Assembly (NCBI RefSeq): GCF_000174435.1
Contig: NZ_ACJN02000003.1
Span: forward strand, 698,263 to 762,262
Length of the DNA: 64,000 nt
Source of the DNA: Desulfonatronospira thiodismutans ASO3-1
GTDB taxonomy: Bacteria > Desulfobacterota > Desulfovibrionia > Desulfovibrionales > Desulfonatronovibrionaceae
Direction: 5' to 3'
Part shown: one piece after another, positions 1-8,146 of the stretch
Numbering within the stretch: position 1 is the first letter of the stretch
Layout: the number at the start of each line of letters is the position of its first letter
Position numbers and translations under genes: made by a program
Notes under the pieces: model-generated
Database searches by the model: none
Seen by the model: the letters and a program-made list of their open reading frames with translations, nothing else
Told to the model about the DNA's origin: nothing

Positions 1-485
1 GAATATACCAGGAATACATCCCGGCCGGTCTTGAATCCCGCCGCCTCGATACGCGGCCTTAGTTCTTCATCAGTAGTGCCGGGATATGTGGTGGACTCCA
101 GGGAGACCACTTGCCCGGGTCGCATAGCCGGAAGCACTTCTTCCAGGGAGTTTACAACAAAGGACAGGTCCGGCTCGCGGTGCCTGTCCAGGGGGGTGGG
201 CACACAAAGAATCAGGGCGTCTGCCTCACCGGCCCGGCTAAAATCAGTGGTGGCCTGGAATCGCCCCTGCTGCACTCCCTCCTGCAAAGGCTCTGAAGGA
301 ATATGCCTGATAAAGCTTTCCCCCTTCATGAGCCTGTTCACTTTATGCGGATCAATATCCAGCCCCAGTACGCTGTATCCCACTGCCAGGTAGCGCAGGG
401 CCAGGGGCAGTCCCACATAGCCCAGTCCGATTATTCCTATCCTGGCTTCACCTGAATCAAGCTTATGAACCAAGGTATCCTTCAT
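1..485 (-). CDS. Nucleotide-sugar dehydrogenase, N-terminal part (runs off the window)
   Basis: The minus-strand frame starts with ATG at 485 and stays open to the window edge, giving about 161 residues. The N-terminus carries a Rossmann NAD-binding motif (GLGYVG, residues 20-25), then the LILCVPTP and SLESTTYPGTTDEELR segments typical of the UDP-glucose / UDP-N-acetylhexosamine 6-dehydrogenase family. These enzymes oxidise the C6 hydroxyl of a UDP-sugar to a uronate for surface polysaccharide synthesis. The sequence resembles the WbpA/TuaD-like UDP-GlcNAc 6-dehydrogenase subgroup, but substrate cannot be told from this fragment. The catalytic cysteine lies in the missing C-terminal part. Confidence 0.85.
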   Translation of the reverse strand, partial: MKDTLVHKLDSGEARIGIIGLGYVGLPLALRYLAVGYSVLGLDIDPHKVNRLMKGESFIRHIPSEPLQEGVQQGRFQATTDFSRAGEADALILCVPTPLDRHREPDLSFVVNSLEEVLPAMRPGQVVSLESTTYPGTTDEELRPRIEAAGFKTGRDVFLVY

Positions 486-657
486 ACCGCCCCCTGTAGT
501 CCGCAAAGTTGAAGGTGAACGAAAAAATCAAGGGCAGCAGGAAGATACTGCCCGACATCAGGAGAAGCTACTTAACATGAAGAAGACCAATGCAAAAGAA
601 AAAAATAACGAGCACCCGGCCCGACTTTGCCTACCCCTGTAAGACCTGGCGAAAAAA

Positions 658-692
658 GATACGCCTGCAAAAAGACTTTCTACAGGCGTATC
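658..692 (-). terminator. Rho-independent terminator after the MucR-family gene
   Basis: The arms GATACGCCTG and CAGGCGTATC form a 10-bp perfect stem around a loop of about 15 bases. Read on the minus strand the stem is followed by a TTTTTT run. It lies 30 bases past the stop of the minus-strand MucR-family gene. Confidence 0.8.
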
Positions 693-722
693 AAAGCATG
701 CATTTGAGCATAAGATTTTGCT

Positions 723-1133
723 TTATCTTCCAGGCATCTTGATTTCCCTCTTTTTCCAGAGTTCCATCTCCTGCATTTTTTTTCGCCTTTCCCTGGCCAG
801 GGATTTGGCCACCAGGGACTGATTCTTTTTATAACCCCATTTCTCCTTGTACTCTTCAGGGGTCATGTCGTGCTTGGCAAGATGCTTCTTGGTGATAACC
901 TTGAAAGACTTGCCGCACTCTAAGCAGATAATACTCTTCTCCCGGATGGCCTTCTTGGGATCCACTGCTGGATGCTGTTCTTCGCTTACCTGTTCTTCAG
1001 CAGCACCCTGAGAAGCCTTTTGTATCCCTTCAGATAATGACTTGATCATAGAGTTGATCTCTTCTTCAGTCATGTTCCGCACACTGGCCTGGGCTTTAAC
1101 TATCTCCAGGGCCTGTTTCACATGGTCTTCCAT
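723..1133 (-). CDS. MucR/Ros-family zinc-finger transcriptional regulator
   Basis: 136 residues. The C-terminal half contains CLECGKSFKVITKKHLAKHD (residues 70-89) followed by MTPEEYKEKWGY, the hallmark of the Ros/MucR prokaryotic zinc-finger family; C70, C73, H84 and H88 are the likely zinc ligands. The first 60 residues are acidic and probably mediate oligomerisation. MucR proteins bind AT-rich DNA and act as global regulators of exopolysaccharide, motility and cell-cycle genes; several paralogues are usual in Desulfovibrionales. A strong ribosome-binding site (AAGGAGGG) precedes the ATG. It is a single-gene transcript with its own promoter and terminator. The neighbouring nucleotide-sugar dehydrogenase could be a target, but that is inference. 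Confidence 0.88.
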   Translation of the reverse strand: MEDHVKQALEIVKAQASVRNMTEEEINSMIKSLSEGIQKASQGAAEEQVSEEQHPAVDPKKAIREKSIICLECGKSFKVITKKHLAKHDMTPEEYKEKWGYKKNQSLVAKSLARERRKKMQEMELWKKREIKMPGR

Positions 1134-1185
1134 CTTATTCCCTCCTTGCTGATATCAATATTTTTTCAGTTTATTCTGGAGTAAA

Positions 1186-1213
1186 AATATATAATAACCA
1201 TCCAGAACTTCAA
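1186..1213 (-). promoter_or_regulatory. Candidate sigma70 promoter for the MucR-family gene
   Basis: On the minus strand TTGAAG (1213-1208) is followed after 16 bases by TATATT (1191-1186). It lies about 50 bases upstream of the start codon in an AT-rich stretch. Judged by eye only. Confidence 0.4.
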
Positions 1214-1333
1214 CACATCGTGTCTTTGCTACCAGATCTGACTAAAAACATCAACCCGTCCAGCAATGCTTTGCTGCAAAAAAAACAATCTATTACAATT
1301 TTATATTTCATGCGCAATCAAAAAACAACCCCC

Positions 1334-1500
1334 ATTCACCGGTATCTGTTTAGCGCTTTTAAGGAAAGCAGGGGACAGGCACTCCGGGACCCACTTGAGC
1401 ATCATTTTGTGCTTAAAATATCTCATTTTTTGGGACAAGTGGGTCCCGGAAGAGCCAGTCCCCATGCCACATGCAAAGCGCTAAACAGATACATTCACCG
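1334..1500. mobile_element. MITE-like inverted-repeat element with 8-bp target-site duplication
   Basis: The element spans 1342-1492 (151 bp). Its ends are perfect inverted copies of GTATCTGTTTAGCGCTTT. The arms continue inward imperfectly (GGGGACAGGC against GGGGACTGGC, then TCCGGGACCCACTTG perfectly) around a loop of about 40 bases. The octamer ATTCACCG flanks it directly on both sides (1334-1341 and 1493-1500), as expected of a target-site duplication. There is no transposase, so it would be a non-autonomous element moved in trans. The stretch 1134-1687 holds no supported gene otherwise; an open frame at 1220-1522 is just the palindrome being read through. Confidence 0.75.
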
Positions 1501-1687
1501 CAAGACTGCTCTGGAAAAATAACGCACTGAAATAACCCCTGAATCAGGGTTTAACAGATACTGCCGGATTATTAGCACACGGACATAATTATGCGGATTA
1601 TTGAGTTACGACACCTGTGCCGGAAAAAGGACTTCAGTCTAATGGGAAAAGGCACTGGAAGGAAAAAAGACAGGTCAAAATAAATGG

Positions 1688-1960
1688 TCAGGCATAGGGG
1701 TTATTCTTCAGATCGGTCAGGGTCTCCCTGTATCTTTGCAGTCTGTCCTTTAATTCTTTTTGATCCTGACTGTCTAAGGACTGAAAATAACCAGGGCTGT
1801 TGTACTTTTCCTCAAGTCTTTGGACTTCTTGTTCAAAATAGCTGATATCTTTTCTGTATCTCAGCTTTTTTTTGATATTAAAGTATATCCCGCTTAAGTA
1901 ATAGACAACAAAAAAGGTGATAATCAAAACTATTGAAATATAAAACAGGTAGGTCAGCAT
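1688..1960 (-). CDS. Small single-pass membrane protein with coiled-coil tail, unknown function
   Basis: 90 residues. Residues 3-25 are strongly hydrophobic (one transmembrane helix), followed by a basic stretch (KKKLRYRK), which suggests a cytoplasmic C-terminal side by the positive-inside rule. Residues 40-85 are charged and helical with a heptad-like pattern (FEQEVQRLEEKY, ELKDRLQRYRETL). No family is recognised. There is no convincing Shine-Dalgarno sequence before the ATG at 1960, so the call rests on the ordered TM plus coiled-coil composition. It stands alone between the MITE and the tRNA genes. Confidence 0.5.
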   Translation of the reverse strand: MLTYLFYISIVLIITFFVVYYLSGIYFNIKKKLRYRKDISYFEQEVQRLEEKYNSPGYFQSLDSQDQKELKDRLQRYRETLTDLKNNPYA

Positions 1961-2246
1961 AGAGAACTCTGAACGCGGGCCGTGCTTAGTGATTACGGGT
2001 TATGAATTTAAGGAAGAAGGTTCACGGATCAACCATAAAAATGTGCCGGCATAAACTCGAAACCCAGACAGTTGAAACTTGCTTCCATGACAGTCAACTC
2101 TTTGACTCTTCTATCTGCCAGACCTCCTGCCACGCGCCTCGCGTGGTTCGCGTGGTCCGCGCGACCGGACTGACTTTTTGCAGAGGCATCCATTGAACGT
2201 CCTGCTCACTTCGCATTTCAATCAACTTCAAAAAAAACAAAAAAAA
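1961..2246. other. Intergenic stretch without a supported gene
   Basis: An open frame at 2002-2196 has no ribosome-binding site and biased, low-complexity composition, so it is not called. A GC-rich segment near 2130-2165 (CGCGTGGTTCGCGTGGTCCGCG) is locally repetitive. Nothing else is visible. Confidence 0.4.
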
Positions 2247-2266
2247 GGCCGGGATAAATCCCGGCC
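2247..2266 (-). terminator. Terminator of the tmk-tRNA transcript
   Basis: GGCCGGGA and TCCCGGCC form an 8-bp GC-rich stem around a four-base loop, with flanking A and T runs extending it. Read on the minus strand it is followed by a long T run. It lies 13 bases past the 3' end of tRNA-Asp. Confidence 0.85.
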
Positions 2267-2279
2267 TTTGCTTTTTTGA

Positions 2280-2356
<77 letters not shown>

Positions 2357-2361
2357 GCATA

Positions 2362-2437
2362 TGGTGGGCGGAACAGGGCTCGAACCTGTGACCCCCGGCT
2401 TGTAAGGCCGATGCTCTCCCAACTGAGCTATCCGCCC
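2362..2437 (-). tRNA. tRNA-Val (anticodon TAC)
   Basis: Minus-strand cloverleaf: acceptor GGGCGGA pairs with TCCGCCC, discriminator A, encoded CCA. The anticodon loop TTACAAG gives anticodon TAC (valine), and the T loop has GGTTCGAGCC. It starts 15 bases downstream of the tmk stop codon, so it appears to be co-transcribed with tmk. Confidence 0.96.
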
Positions 2438-2452
2438 CGTGAAGTAAATTAT

Positions 2453-3124
2453 TTAAACTTTGCAGTTTGCGTTGTCAACACATTTTTTATCAATTTTCAT
2501 AATTTCATTTACTTTCCCCACCACCCCCTGAAACACTGTCTCCGGAAGGGCCTGGGCATCAAGGACCACGATTTTCTCCTTTTTCCGGGAAGCCAGTTCC
2601 AGGTAGCCCTGCCTGACTCTCACGTGAAACTCCAGGGCCTCGGCTTCAAAGCGGCCCTCGGAACTGGTGAGGTTTTTCTCCATGTTTCTGCCAAGGGCCC
2701 GGCGCAGACCTGTTTCCGGGGGCAGGTCAAGGAGAAAGGTAATATCGGGTACAGTGCCGTCAACTGCCATAATGTTCATTTCCTGCAGGGCATCCACCCC
2801 CATTTCCCGGCCGTACCCCTGGTAGGCCAGGGTGGAATGGGTAAAACGATCCGAAATGACAATACGGCCGGCTTCCAGTGCGGGACGGATTACCTGGTGC
2901 ACGTGCTGTGCCCTGTCCGCCAGGTAAAGGAAAAGCTCCGCCTCCCTGGTCAGATCATCGCTTTCCAGGGAAAGAAGCATCCTGCGCAGTTCAACACCGA
3001 GCCTGCTTCCACCGGGCTCAAGGGTGACCAGCACACTGTACCCCAGGCCCTCAAGATAATCACGCAGAAACTCTGTCTGAGTGGATTTGCCGCAACCTTC
3101 TATTCCTTCAAAGGTAATAAACAC
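2453..3124 (-). CDS. tmk: Thymidylate kinase
   Basis: 223 residues, normal for bacterial TMP kinase. It phosphorylates dTMP to dTDP with ATP in the cytoplasm. The P-loop GIEGCGKST is at residues 7-15, LEPGGS at 35-40, and the DRF motif of the dTMP site at 92-94, with an arginine-rich LID region around RRALGRNMEKN. The canonical start MFITFEG overlaps the upstream YhaM-like gene by 25 bases, suggesting translational coupling. The two tRNA genes and a terminator follow directly. Confidence 0.97.
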   Translation of the reverse strand: MFITFEGIEGCGKSTQTEFLRDYLEGLGYSVLVTLEPGGSRLGVELRRMLLSLESDDLTREAELFLYLADRAQHVHQVIRPALEAGRIVISDRFTHSTLAYQGYGREMGVDALQEMNIMAVDGTVPDITFLLDLPPETGLRRALGRNMEKNLTSSEGRFEAEALEFHVRVRQGYLELASRKKEKIVVLDAQALPETVFQGVVGKVNEIMKIDKKCVDNANCKV

Positions 3125-4140
3125 TGTCCTTCCTTTTTGCCCCCCTGTTCTCTGGGTGATTCCGGCGGCCTGGGGGTTCTGGCCGGCTGAAACACGAACC
3201 TGCCCAGTGACCTCTGGTAGTCGGACCAGGTCCCTGCTGATTCTTCAGATTCGTCTCCTCCTGCCAGGGCCTGGTCCAGGGTCTTGATCTTGGCGTCAAG
3301 GTTGTCCGCAAAATGCAGCACAAAAGCTTCCCTGGTCTTGGGCCTTTTGGGGGAACCGAACTCCAGTTCTCCATGATGGCTGATGATTATATGCTTGAAG
3401 TGCATGATGAGATCTTCATCCAGTTCCTTTGCCTTGTCCAGAAAAGGATTTATCATGTCCAGTCCCAGAAATATATGTCCCAGAAGCTTGCCCTGATGGG
3501 AGTAATCCCTGCTGGCTCCGGGCAGGATCTCCATAGTCTTGCCCAGGTCGTGCAGCGCTGCAGCGCAGAGCAGGATATCCCGGTCCAGGTCAGGGTAAAG
3601 ATCGCAGATCTGGTTGCAGATACGGCAGACACTCAGGGTATGCTCCAGAAGACCTCCCATGTAGGCATGATGAATGCTTTTGGCTGCCGGGGCCTTTAAA
3701 AGGGGTTCCTTGATTTCTTCCCGGGTCAGAATCTTTTTCACCAGCTTTTTCCACCCCGGATAAGAGACATTCTGCTGCAGAAATAAAATCAGATTCTGGT
3801 GGAGTTCTTCTGGAGGTGTGCATGAAACGGGCAGAAAAAGACCCGGATCGGCTTGATCCTGATCAATAAAGTGCATGTCATCAATATTGAGCTGCAACTG
3901 GTCACCGAAGACCTGTGACGAGGCACGTATGCGCACCAGCTGCTCCTGAGGGATGTCCTGGAACTGCCGGCTCAGGGGGTTCCAGACCCGGGCCTGGATT
4001 TCCCCGGTCCTGTCCTGAAGGGTGAGCTGCCAGTAGGGTCCGTTTCTGGCCTGGGCCTGCCTGGCCCTGATGACCATGAAGGTATCGTCTATCTGCTGGC
4101 CGGCCCGGATATCCTGCACAAAATATTTTTTTGTCTGCAT
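3100..4140 (-). CDS. YhaM-like 3'-5' exoribonuclease (OB fold plus HD domain)
   Basis: 346 residues. Residues 5-95 form an OB-fold nucleic-acid-binding domain (WQLTLQDRTGEIQARVW). Residues about 150-310 form an HD metal-dependent phosphohydrolase domain with HHAYMGGLLEH (157-167), ALHDLGKT (196-202) and HHGELEFG. This OB-HD order is that of YhaM/Cbf1, a Mn-dependent 3'-5' exoribonuclease. The C-terminal 40 residues are proline-rich and probably disordered. It is first in a transcript with tmk. Ribonuclease activity is inferred from the family; a DNA substrate is possible. Confidence 0.8.
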   Translation of the reverse strand: MQTKKYFVQDIRAGQQIDDTFMVIRARQAQARNGPYWQLTLQDRTGEIQARVWNPLSRQFQDIPQEQLVRIRASSQVFGDQLQLNIDDMHFIDQDQADPGLFLPVSCTPPEELHQNLILFLQQNVSYPGWKKLVKKILTREEIKEPLLKAPAAKSIHHAYMGGLLEHTLSVCRICNQICDLYPDLDRDILLCAAALHDLGKTMEILPGASRDYSHQGKLLGHIFLGLDMINPFLDKAKELDEDLIMHFKHIIISHHGELEFGSPKRPKTREAFVLHFADNLDAKIKTLDQALAGGDESEESAGTWSDYQRSLGRFVFQPARTPRPPESPREQGGKKEGQCLLPLKE

Positions 4141-4375
4141 GGTGTTGTCAAATTATTTGCATTGGAGTATGGATTGACGCTCGTTTTTAATGATCCCAGG
4201 GGATATGAGCCGGGAGCATTATTCCGCCGGCTTTTTCTTCGTCGCCCTGCCTGCAGAGCCGGGACTGCCTGCCGCTGCAGTGATTTTTAAAAAACCCCGA
4301 TGGCCGTGCCGGGCTCTCAAACAAGCAAACTGAAAAGATATTACAAGGACAGCACTTGATTAACAAGGATAAACT

Positions 4376-4672
4376 ATGACCAGAAAAAAAGGGGAAAGCA
4401 AGGTCAAGGTCTTTCTGGACTGGTGCAAAGGGTGCGGCATATGTGCAGCCTTTTGCCCGAACAAAGTCCTGAGCGTGGACAAACAGGGAAAGGTCCGTGT
4501 TGACAGGGAAGACGATTGCATCAATTGCGGATTCTGTGAGATCCATTGCCCGGATTTCGCCATTATGGTCTATCCCAAGGATGAACGTACACCCTTTGAG
4601 GCCAACATAGACGATGTAGCCCCGGCTACCCGGGAAGAGCTGCATAGAATAAGAAACAGCAACTCCACGTAA
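4376..4672 (+). CDS. korD: 2-oxoacid:ferredoxin oxidoreductase delta subunit (2[4Fe-4S] ferredoxin)
   Basis: 98 residues with two CxxCxxCxxxC clusters (C17, 20, 23, 27 and C48, 51, 54, 58), each binding a [4Fe-4S] centre. It is the electron-wiring subunit of a four-subunit 2-oxoacid oxidoreductase that oxidatively decarboxylates a 2-oxoacid with CoA and passes electrons to ferredoxin. AAGGAT lies 6 bases before the ATG. It is the first gene of korDABC. The D-A-B-C order and the sequence of the alpha subunit favour 2-oxoglutarate as substrate, but branched-chain 2-oxoacids are not excluded. Confidence 0.9.
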   Translation: MTRKKGESKVKVFLDWCKGCGICAAFCPNKVLSVDKQGKVRVDREDDCINCGFCEIHCPDFAIMVYPKDERTPFEANIDDVAPATREELHRIRNSNST

Positions 4673-4704
4673 ACTCTGCAACATATTATAAAGGCAGGTT
4701 TTAA

Positions 4705-5859
4705 ATGGCCGCCAGATCGCGTAAAAACAAAACCACTGAAATATTCGCCCTGGGCAACGAGGCTGTGGTGGAAGGCGCTTTGATAGCTGGCTGCACCTTT
4801 TATGCAGGCTACCCCATCACCCCTTCCACTGAAATAGCCGAAGAGATGGCCTCCAGGCTGCCTCACCTGCGCGGTGGAGCTTTCATCCAGATGGAGGATG
4901 AGATTGCCGGCCTGGGAGCGGTAATCGGAGCATCCCTGGCCGGACGCAAGGCCATGACCGCAACTTCCGGCCCTGGATTTTCACTGATGCAGGAACATAT
5001 AGGCTATGCATCAATTACCGAGGTCCCCCTGGTCCTGGTCAATGTCATGCGGGCCGGCCCAAGCACCGGGATGCCCACCAACCCGGCCCAGGGGGATGTG
5101 CAGCAGGCCAGGTGGGGCACCCACGGGGATCATCCCATAATTGTTTTGTCCGCAAGTGATGTGCAGGAATGCCTGAGAATGACGGTGACGGCATTTAACT
5201 ATGCTGAAAAATACCGTACCCCGGTGATCCTTCTCCTGGATGAGATCACCGCTCATACCAGGGAAAAGATCAGCCTGCCGGACCCAGAGGATATAAACAT
5301 ATACACCAGGCTTACCCCCAGCATGCCCCCTGAATGGTACATGCCCTACGAAGACAACATGCGAGGGGTTGCTGCCATGCCTCCTCTTGGGGCGGGTTAC
5401 CGCTATCATGTTACCGGACTTATCCACGACGATCACGGCTACCCCACTTCCAATCCCAGAGAGGTGGAGCACATAATGCACCGCCTTTTCCGCAAGATAG
5501 ACCAGTTTTTCTACGACATCCAGATGGTGGATGAGATCCAGTGCCAAGACGCTGAGATTTGCATTATAGCCTACGGGTGCGTGGCCAGATCTGCCGAGCT
5601 TGCAGTGCAACAGGCCCGGGAACGGGGGGTCAGGGCCGGACTGCTCAAGCTCAAGACACTGTTTCCTTTCCCCAGGCCTGCCGTGGAAAAAATGCTGCGG
5701 CAATGCAGCAACGTAGTGGTTCCGGAAATGAACATGGGCCAGATGTCGCGCGAGATCAAGCGCGTCAATGCCACGCAGAGCAAGATCATCACCCTGAACC
5801 GGGTCGACGGGCAGATCATCACACCCGGACAGATCCTGAGCAAAATACTAAAAGGTTGA
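4705..5859 (+). CDS. korA: 2-oxoacid:ferredoxin oxidoreductase alpha subunit
   Basis: 384 residues. The N-terminal pyrimidine-binding domain has GNEAVVEGALIAGC and FYAGYPITPSTEI (about residues 13-38), QMEDEIAG and TSGPGFSLMQEHIGYA; the C-terminal transketolase-like domain ends with RVDGQIITPGQIL. With KorB it forms the thiamine-pyrophosphate site. The length fits KorA/VorB rather than the much larger single-chain pyruvate enzyme. It lies 32 bases after korD and 4 bases before korB. Best guess 2-oxoglutarate synthase, supplying succinyl-CoA or, in reverse, 2-oxoglutarate in an incomplete TCA cycle. Confidence 0.9.
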   Translation: MAARSRKNKTTEIFALGNEAVVEGALIAGCTFYAGYPITPSTEIAEEMASRLPHLRGGAFIQMEDEIAGLGAVIGASLAGRKAMTATSGPGFSLMQEHIGYASITEVPLVLVNVMRAGPSTGMPTNPAQGDVQQARWGTHGDHPIIVLSASDVQECLRMTVTAFNYAEKYRTPVILLLDEITAHTREKISLPDPEDINIYTRLTPSMPPEWYMPYEDNMRGVAAMPPLGAGYRYHVTGLIHDDHGYPTSNPREVEHIMHRLFRKIDQFFYDIQMVDEIQCQDAEICIIAYGCVARSAELAVQQARERGVRAGLLKLKTLFPFPRPAVEKMLRQCSNVVVPEMNMGQMSREIKRVNATQSKIITLNRVDGQIITPGQILSKILKG

Positions 5860-5863
5860 AATC

Positions 5864-6694
5864 ATGGCCAAAGTAACCCAGCTGATTCACAATTATCTCA
5901 GGCATTCCAAGAGATTTCCCCATGTATTCTGCCCCGGCTGCGGGCACGGCATTGTCCTGGGCTCACTTATCCGCTCCATACATTCCATGGGCCTGGCCAA
6001 GGACGACGTGGTCCTGGTGGCCGGAATAGGCTGTTCAGGCAGGATACCTGTTTACGTGGATTTCAACACCATACACACCACCCACGGACGTGCCCTGACC
6101 TTTGCCACCGGCATCAAGCTGGCCAATCCCAGGCTCAAGGTCATAGTGATCATGGGCGACGGAGATGCCCTGTCCATCGGAGGCAATCACCTCATCCACG
6201 CAGCCAGGCGCAACATAGGAGTCACCGCCCTGGTGCTCAACAACCATATATACGGTATGACCGGAGGGCAGAGCTCCTGCACCACACCTATGGGCAGTTT
6301 TTCCACGACCACTCCCTTTGGACAGCTCGAGGACGAATTCGACATATCCCGGGTGACCAAGGTCTGCGGCGCAAGTTTCGTGGCCCGCACTACAGTGATG
6401 CAGGCTTCCGCCATGGACTCCATGATCTCTGAAGCGGTCATGCATCCCGGTTTCGGACTTGTAGAAATATTAAGCCCCTGCCATACTCAGTATGGACGCA
6501 AAAACAGATTCAAGACCTGTGTGGACATGTACAAATGGCTGCAGAAAAGTTCCACTCCACTGGAGAAATACAGGGAACTGTCCCCGGAAAAACAGGAAAA
6601 GGCCATTGCTACAGGCATATTTGAAAAAAGGGACTGCGAAGGGCTGGAAGATAAATACGCCCGCATGCGCAAAAGCCTCAGAGGAGAAAGCTGA
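5864..6694 (+). CDS. korB: 2-oxoacid:ferredoxin oxidoreductase beta subunit (TPP-binding)
   Basis: 276 residues. CPGCGHG (about 23-29) and GIGCSG carry cysteines expected to ligate a [4Fe-4S] cluster. GDGDALSIGGNHLIHAARRN is the GDG-type thiamine-pyrophosphate motif, followed by LNNHIYGMTGGQ, which is diagnostic of the beta subunit. It accepts electrons from the decarboxylated intermediate. Its TGA stop overlaps the ATG of korC by one base, so the two are translationally coupled. Confidence 0.92.
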   Translation: MAKVTQLIHNYLRHSKRFPHVFCPGCGHGIVLGSLIRSIHSMGLAKDDVVLVAGIGCSGRIPVYVDFNTIHTTHGRALTFATGIKLANPRLKVIVIMGDGDALSIGGNHLIHAARRNIGVTALVLNNHIYGMTGGQSSCTTPMGSFSTTTPFGQLEDEFDISRVTKVCGASFVARTTVMQASAMDSMISEAVMHPGFGLVEILSPCHTQYGRKNRFKTCVDMYKWLQKSSTPLEKYRELSPEKQEKAIATGIFEKRDCEGLEDKYARMRKSLRGES

Positions 6695-7275
6695 TGTCAA
6701 ACGATCTGCATCTGGACAGATTTGAGGTCCGCTTATCCGGCCTGGGCGGCCAGGGCATACTCACCCTGGGCCGCATCATGGGGCAGGCCCTGGCCCTGGA
6801 TCACGGTTATGAAGTCACCCAGACCCAGAGCTACGGACCGGAAGCCCGTGGAGGAGCCAGCCGATGCGACCTGGTCATAAGCACCGGCAAGATAAGTTAC
6901 CCCAAGACAATATGCCTGGATCTTCTTGTCTCCCTGAGCCAGGAGGCCTGCAACAAGTATTTCGGAGATCTTAAGACCGAAGGATTTTTGCTGGTGGACA
7001 CTTCCCTGGTGGGACAGACTCCCACCAATATTTTCTGGGGACTGCCCTTCACCACCATGGCTCAGAAAGTGGGCCTGGTGCAGACCACGAACATCGTGGC
7101 CCTGGGCGCTCTGACGCACTTCATCCCATTTATGCGGGCCACTTCTGTACGCAAGAGTCTCAAGGAAATCCTGCCCCAGAAAATCGTGGATATAAATATC
7201 AAGGCCTTCAACTCCGGTTTCAACCGGGCCAAAAAAGAGTATCCAGAGGCTCCGGAAAAATGGAAATTCTCTTAA
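6694..7275 (+). CDS. korC: 2-oxoacid:ferredoxin oxidoreductase gamma subunit
   Basis: 193 residues, the normal size of the CoA-interacting gamma domain. The N-terminal RLSGLGGQGILTLGRIMGQA and SYGPEARGGASRCDLV are the family signatures. It completes the KorDABC complex. Its 3' end overlaps the start of surE by 16 bases, so surE is probably translated by re-initiation from the same mRNA. Confidence 0.92.
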   Translation: MSNDLHLDRFEVRLSGLGGQGILTLGRIMGQALALDHGYEVTQTQSYGPEARGGASRCDLVISTGKISYPKTICLDLLVSLSQEACNKYFGDLKTEGFLLVDTSLVGQTPTNIFWGLPFTTMAQKVGLVQTTNIVALGALTHFIPFMRATSVRKSLKEILPQKIVDINIKAFNSGFNRAKKEYPEAPEKWKFS

Positions 7276-8030
7276 CCAACGACGACGGCATACACGCCCT
7301 GGGATTGAAGGCACTGTTTACTGCCCTTGCCGGGGCAGGACACAAGGTGCACGTTGTTGCCCCCATGACCGAACAAAGCGCTGTGGGCCACTCCCTGACC
7401 ATTTTCTCACCCATAAAAGTAAAAAAAATCCGCGAGAACAATTTCAAGGGACTGGGCATCTCCGGCACCCCGGTGGACTGCGTAAAATGGGCCATGCACT
7501 TTCACCTCCAGAAGAAGCCGGACCTTATCGTCTCGGGCATAAACAACGGGGCCAACGTAGGTATAGATATCCTCTATTCCGGGACGGTATCCGCCGCCAC
7601 CGAGGGAGCCCTGGCCGGCGTACCCTCCCTGGCCGTATCCATCGATGATTTCCGCCCCCTGGACCTTTCACACCAGGCCCACTGGGTGCAGGCCTTTATC
7701 CAGCGTTTTGACTGGACCAGGCTTCCATATCAAAATGTTTTGAATCTGAATTTTCCCGCCTGTGAAGTACACGAAGCCAGGGGAGTCAGGCTGTGTCCGC
7801 AGACCACCGTGGTCTACCGGGATTTTTATCAGCTCCGGGAAGACCCCAGGGGAAATCCTTATTACTGGCTGGGCGGAGAAATTCCCATGCACCGGGTGGA
7901 CCCTGAAGCCGACCGGGCCCTGCTCAGCGAAAACTATATCACCCTGACCCCGCTTCAGTTTGAACTCACCAATCATGAAGTCATGGATGAGTTGCAAGAG
8001 GCCCTCTCATCTGTTAATATACAGCCCTGA
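7260..8030 (+). CDS. surE: 5'/3'-nucleotidase SurE
   Basis: 256 residues. The metal site is visible at LTNDDG (D8, D9), with SAVGHSLT, and with SGINNGANVGIDILYSGTVS, the core of the family. SurE hydrolyses nucleoside 5'- and 3'-monophosphates with Mn or Mg and is linked to stationary-phase survival. The usual MEILLTNDDG start is used, which places it 16 bases inside korC. No separate promoter is apparent. Confidence 0.96.
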   Translation: MEILLTNDDGIHALGLKALFTALAGAGHKVHVVAPMTEQSAVGHSLTIFSPIKVKKIRENNFKGLGISGTPVDCVKWAMHFHLQKKPDLIVSGINNGANVGIDILYSGTVSAATEGALAGVPSLAVSIDDFRPLDLSHQAHWVQAFIQRFDWTRLPYQNVLNLNFPACEVHEARGVRLCPQTTVVYRDFYQLREDPRGNPYYWLGGEIPMHRVDPEADRALLSENYITLTPLQFELTNHEVMDELQEALSSVNIQP

Positions 8031-8146
8031 TTTTCAAATGTAGCTGGATGTTCTGCAGAAGAGCCCCCGGTTTTTTTCCAGAGCCGGCAAATATCCTCTG
8101 CATGCAGTGCTATACCTTTTTTCACCCAAGACCCTAAGGAGGACAT

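Noticed and set aside
1220-1522. 100-codon open frame across the MITE
   Set aside because: It reads through the inverted repeat, has no ribosome-binding site, and has no protein-like pattern.
4187-4684. 165-codon minus-strand frame opposite korD
   Set aside because: It is antisense to a ferredoxin gene with eight intact cluster cysteines and has no start signal.
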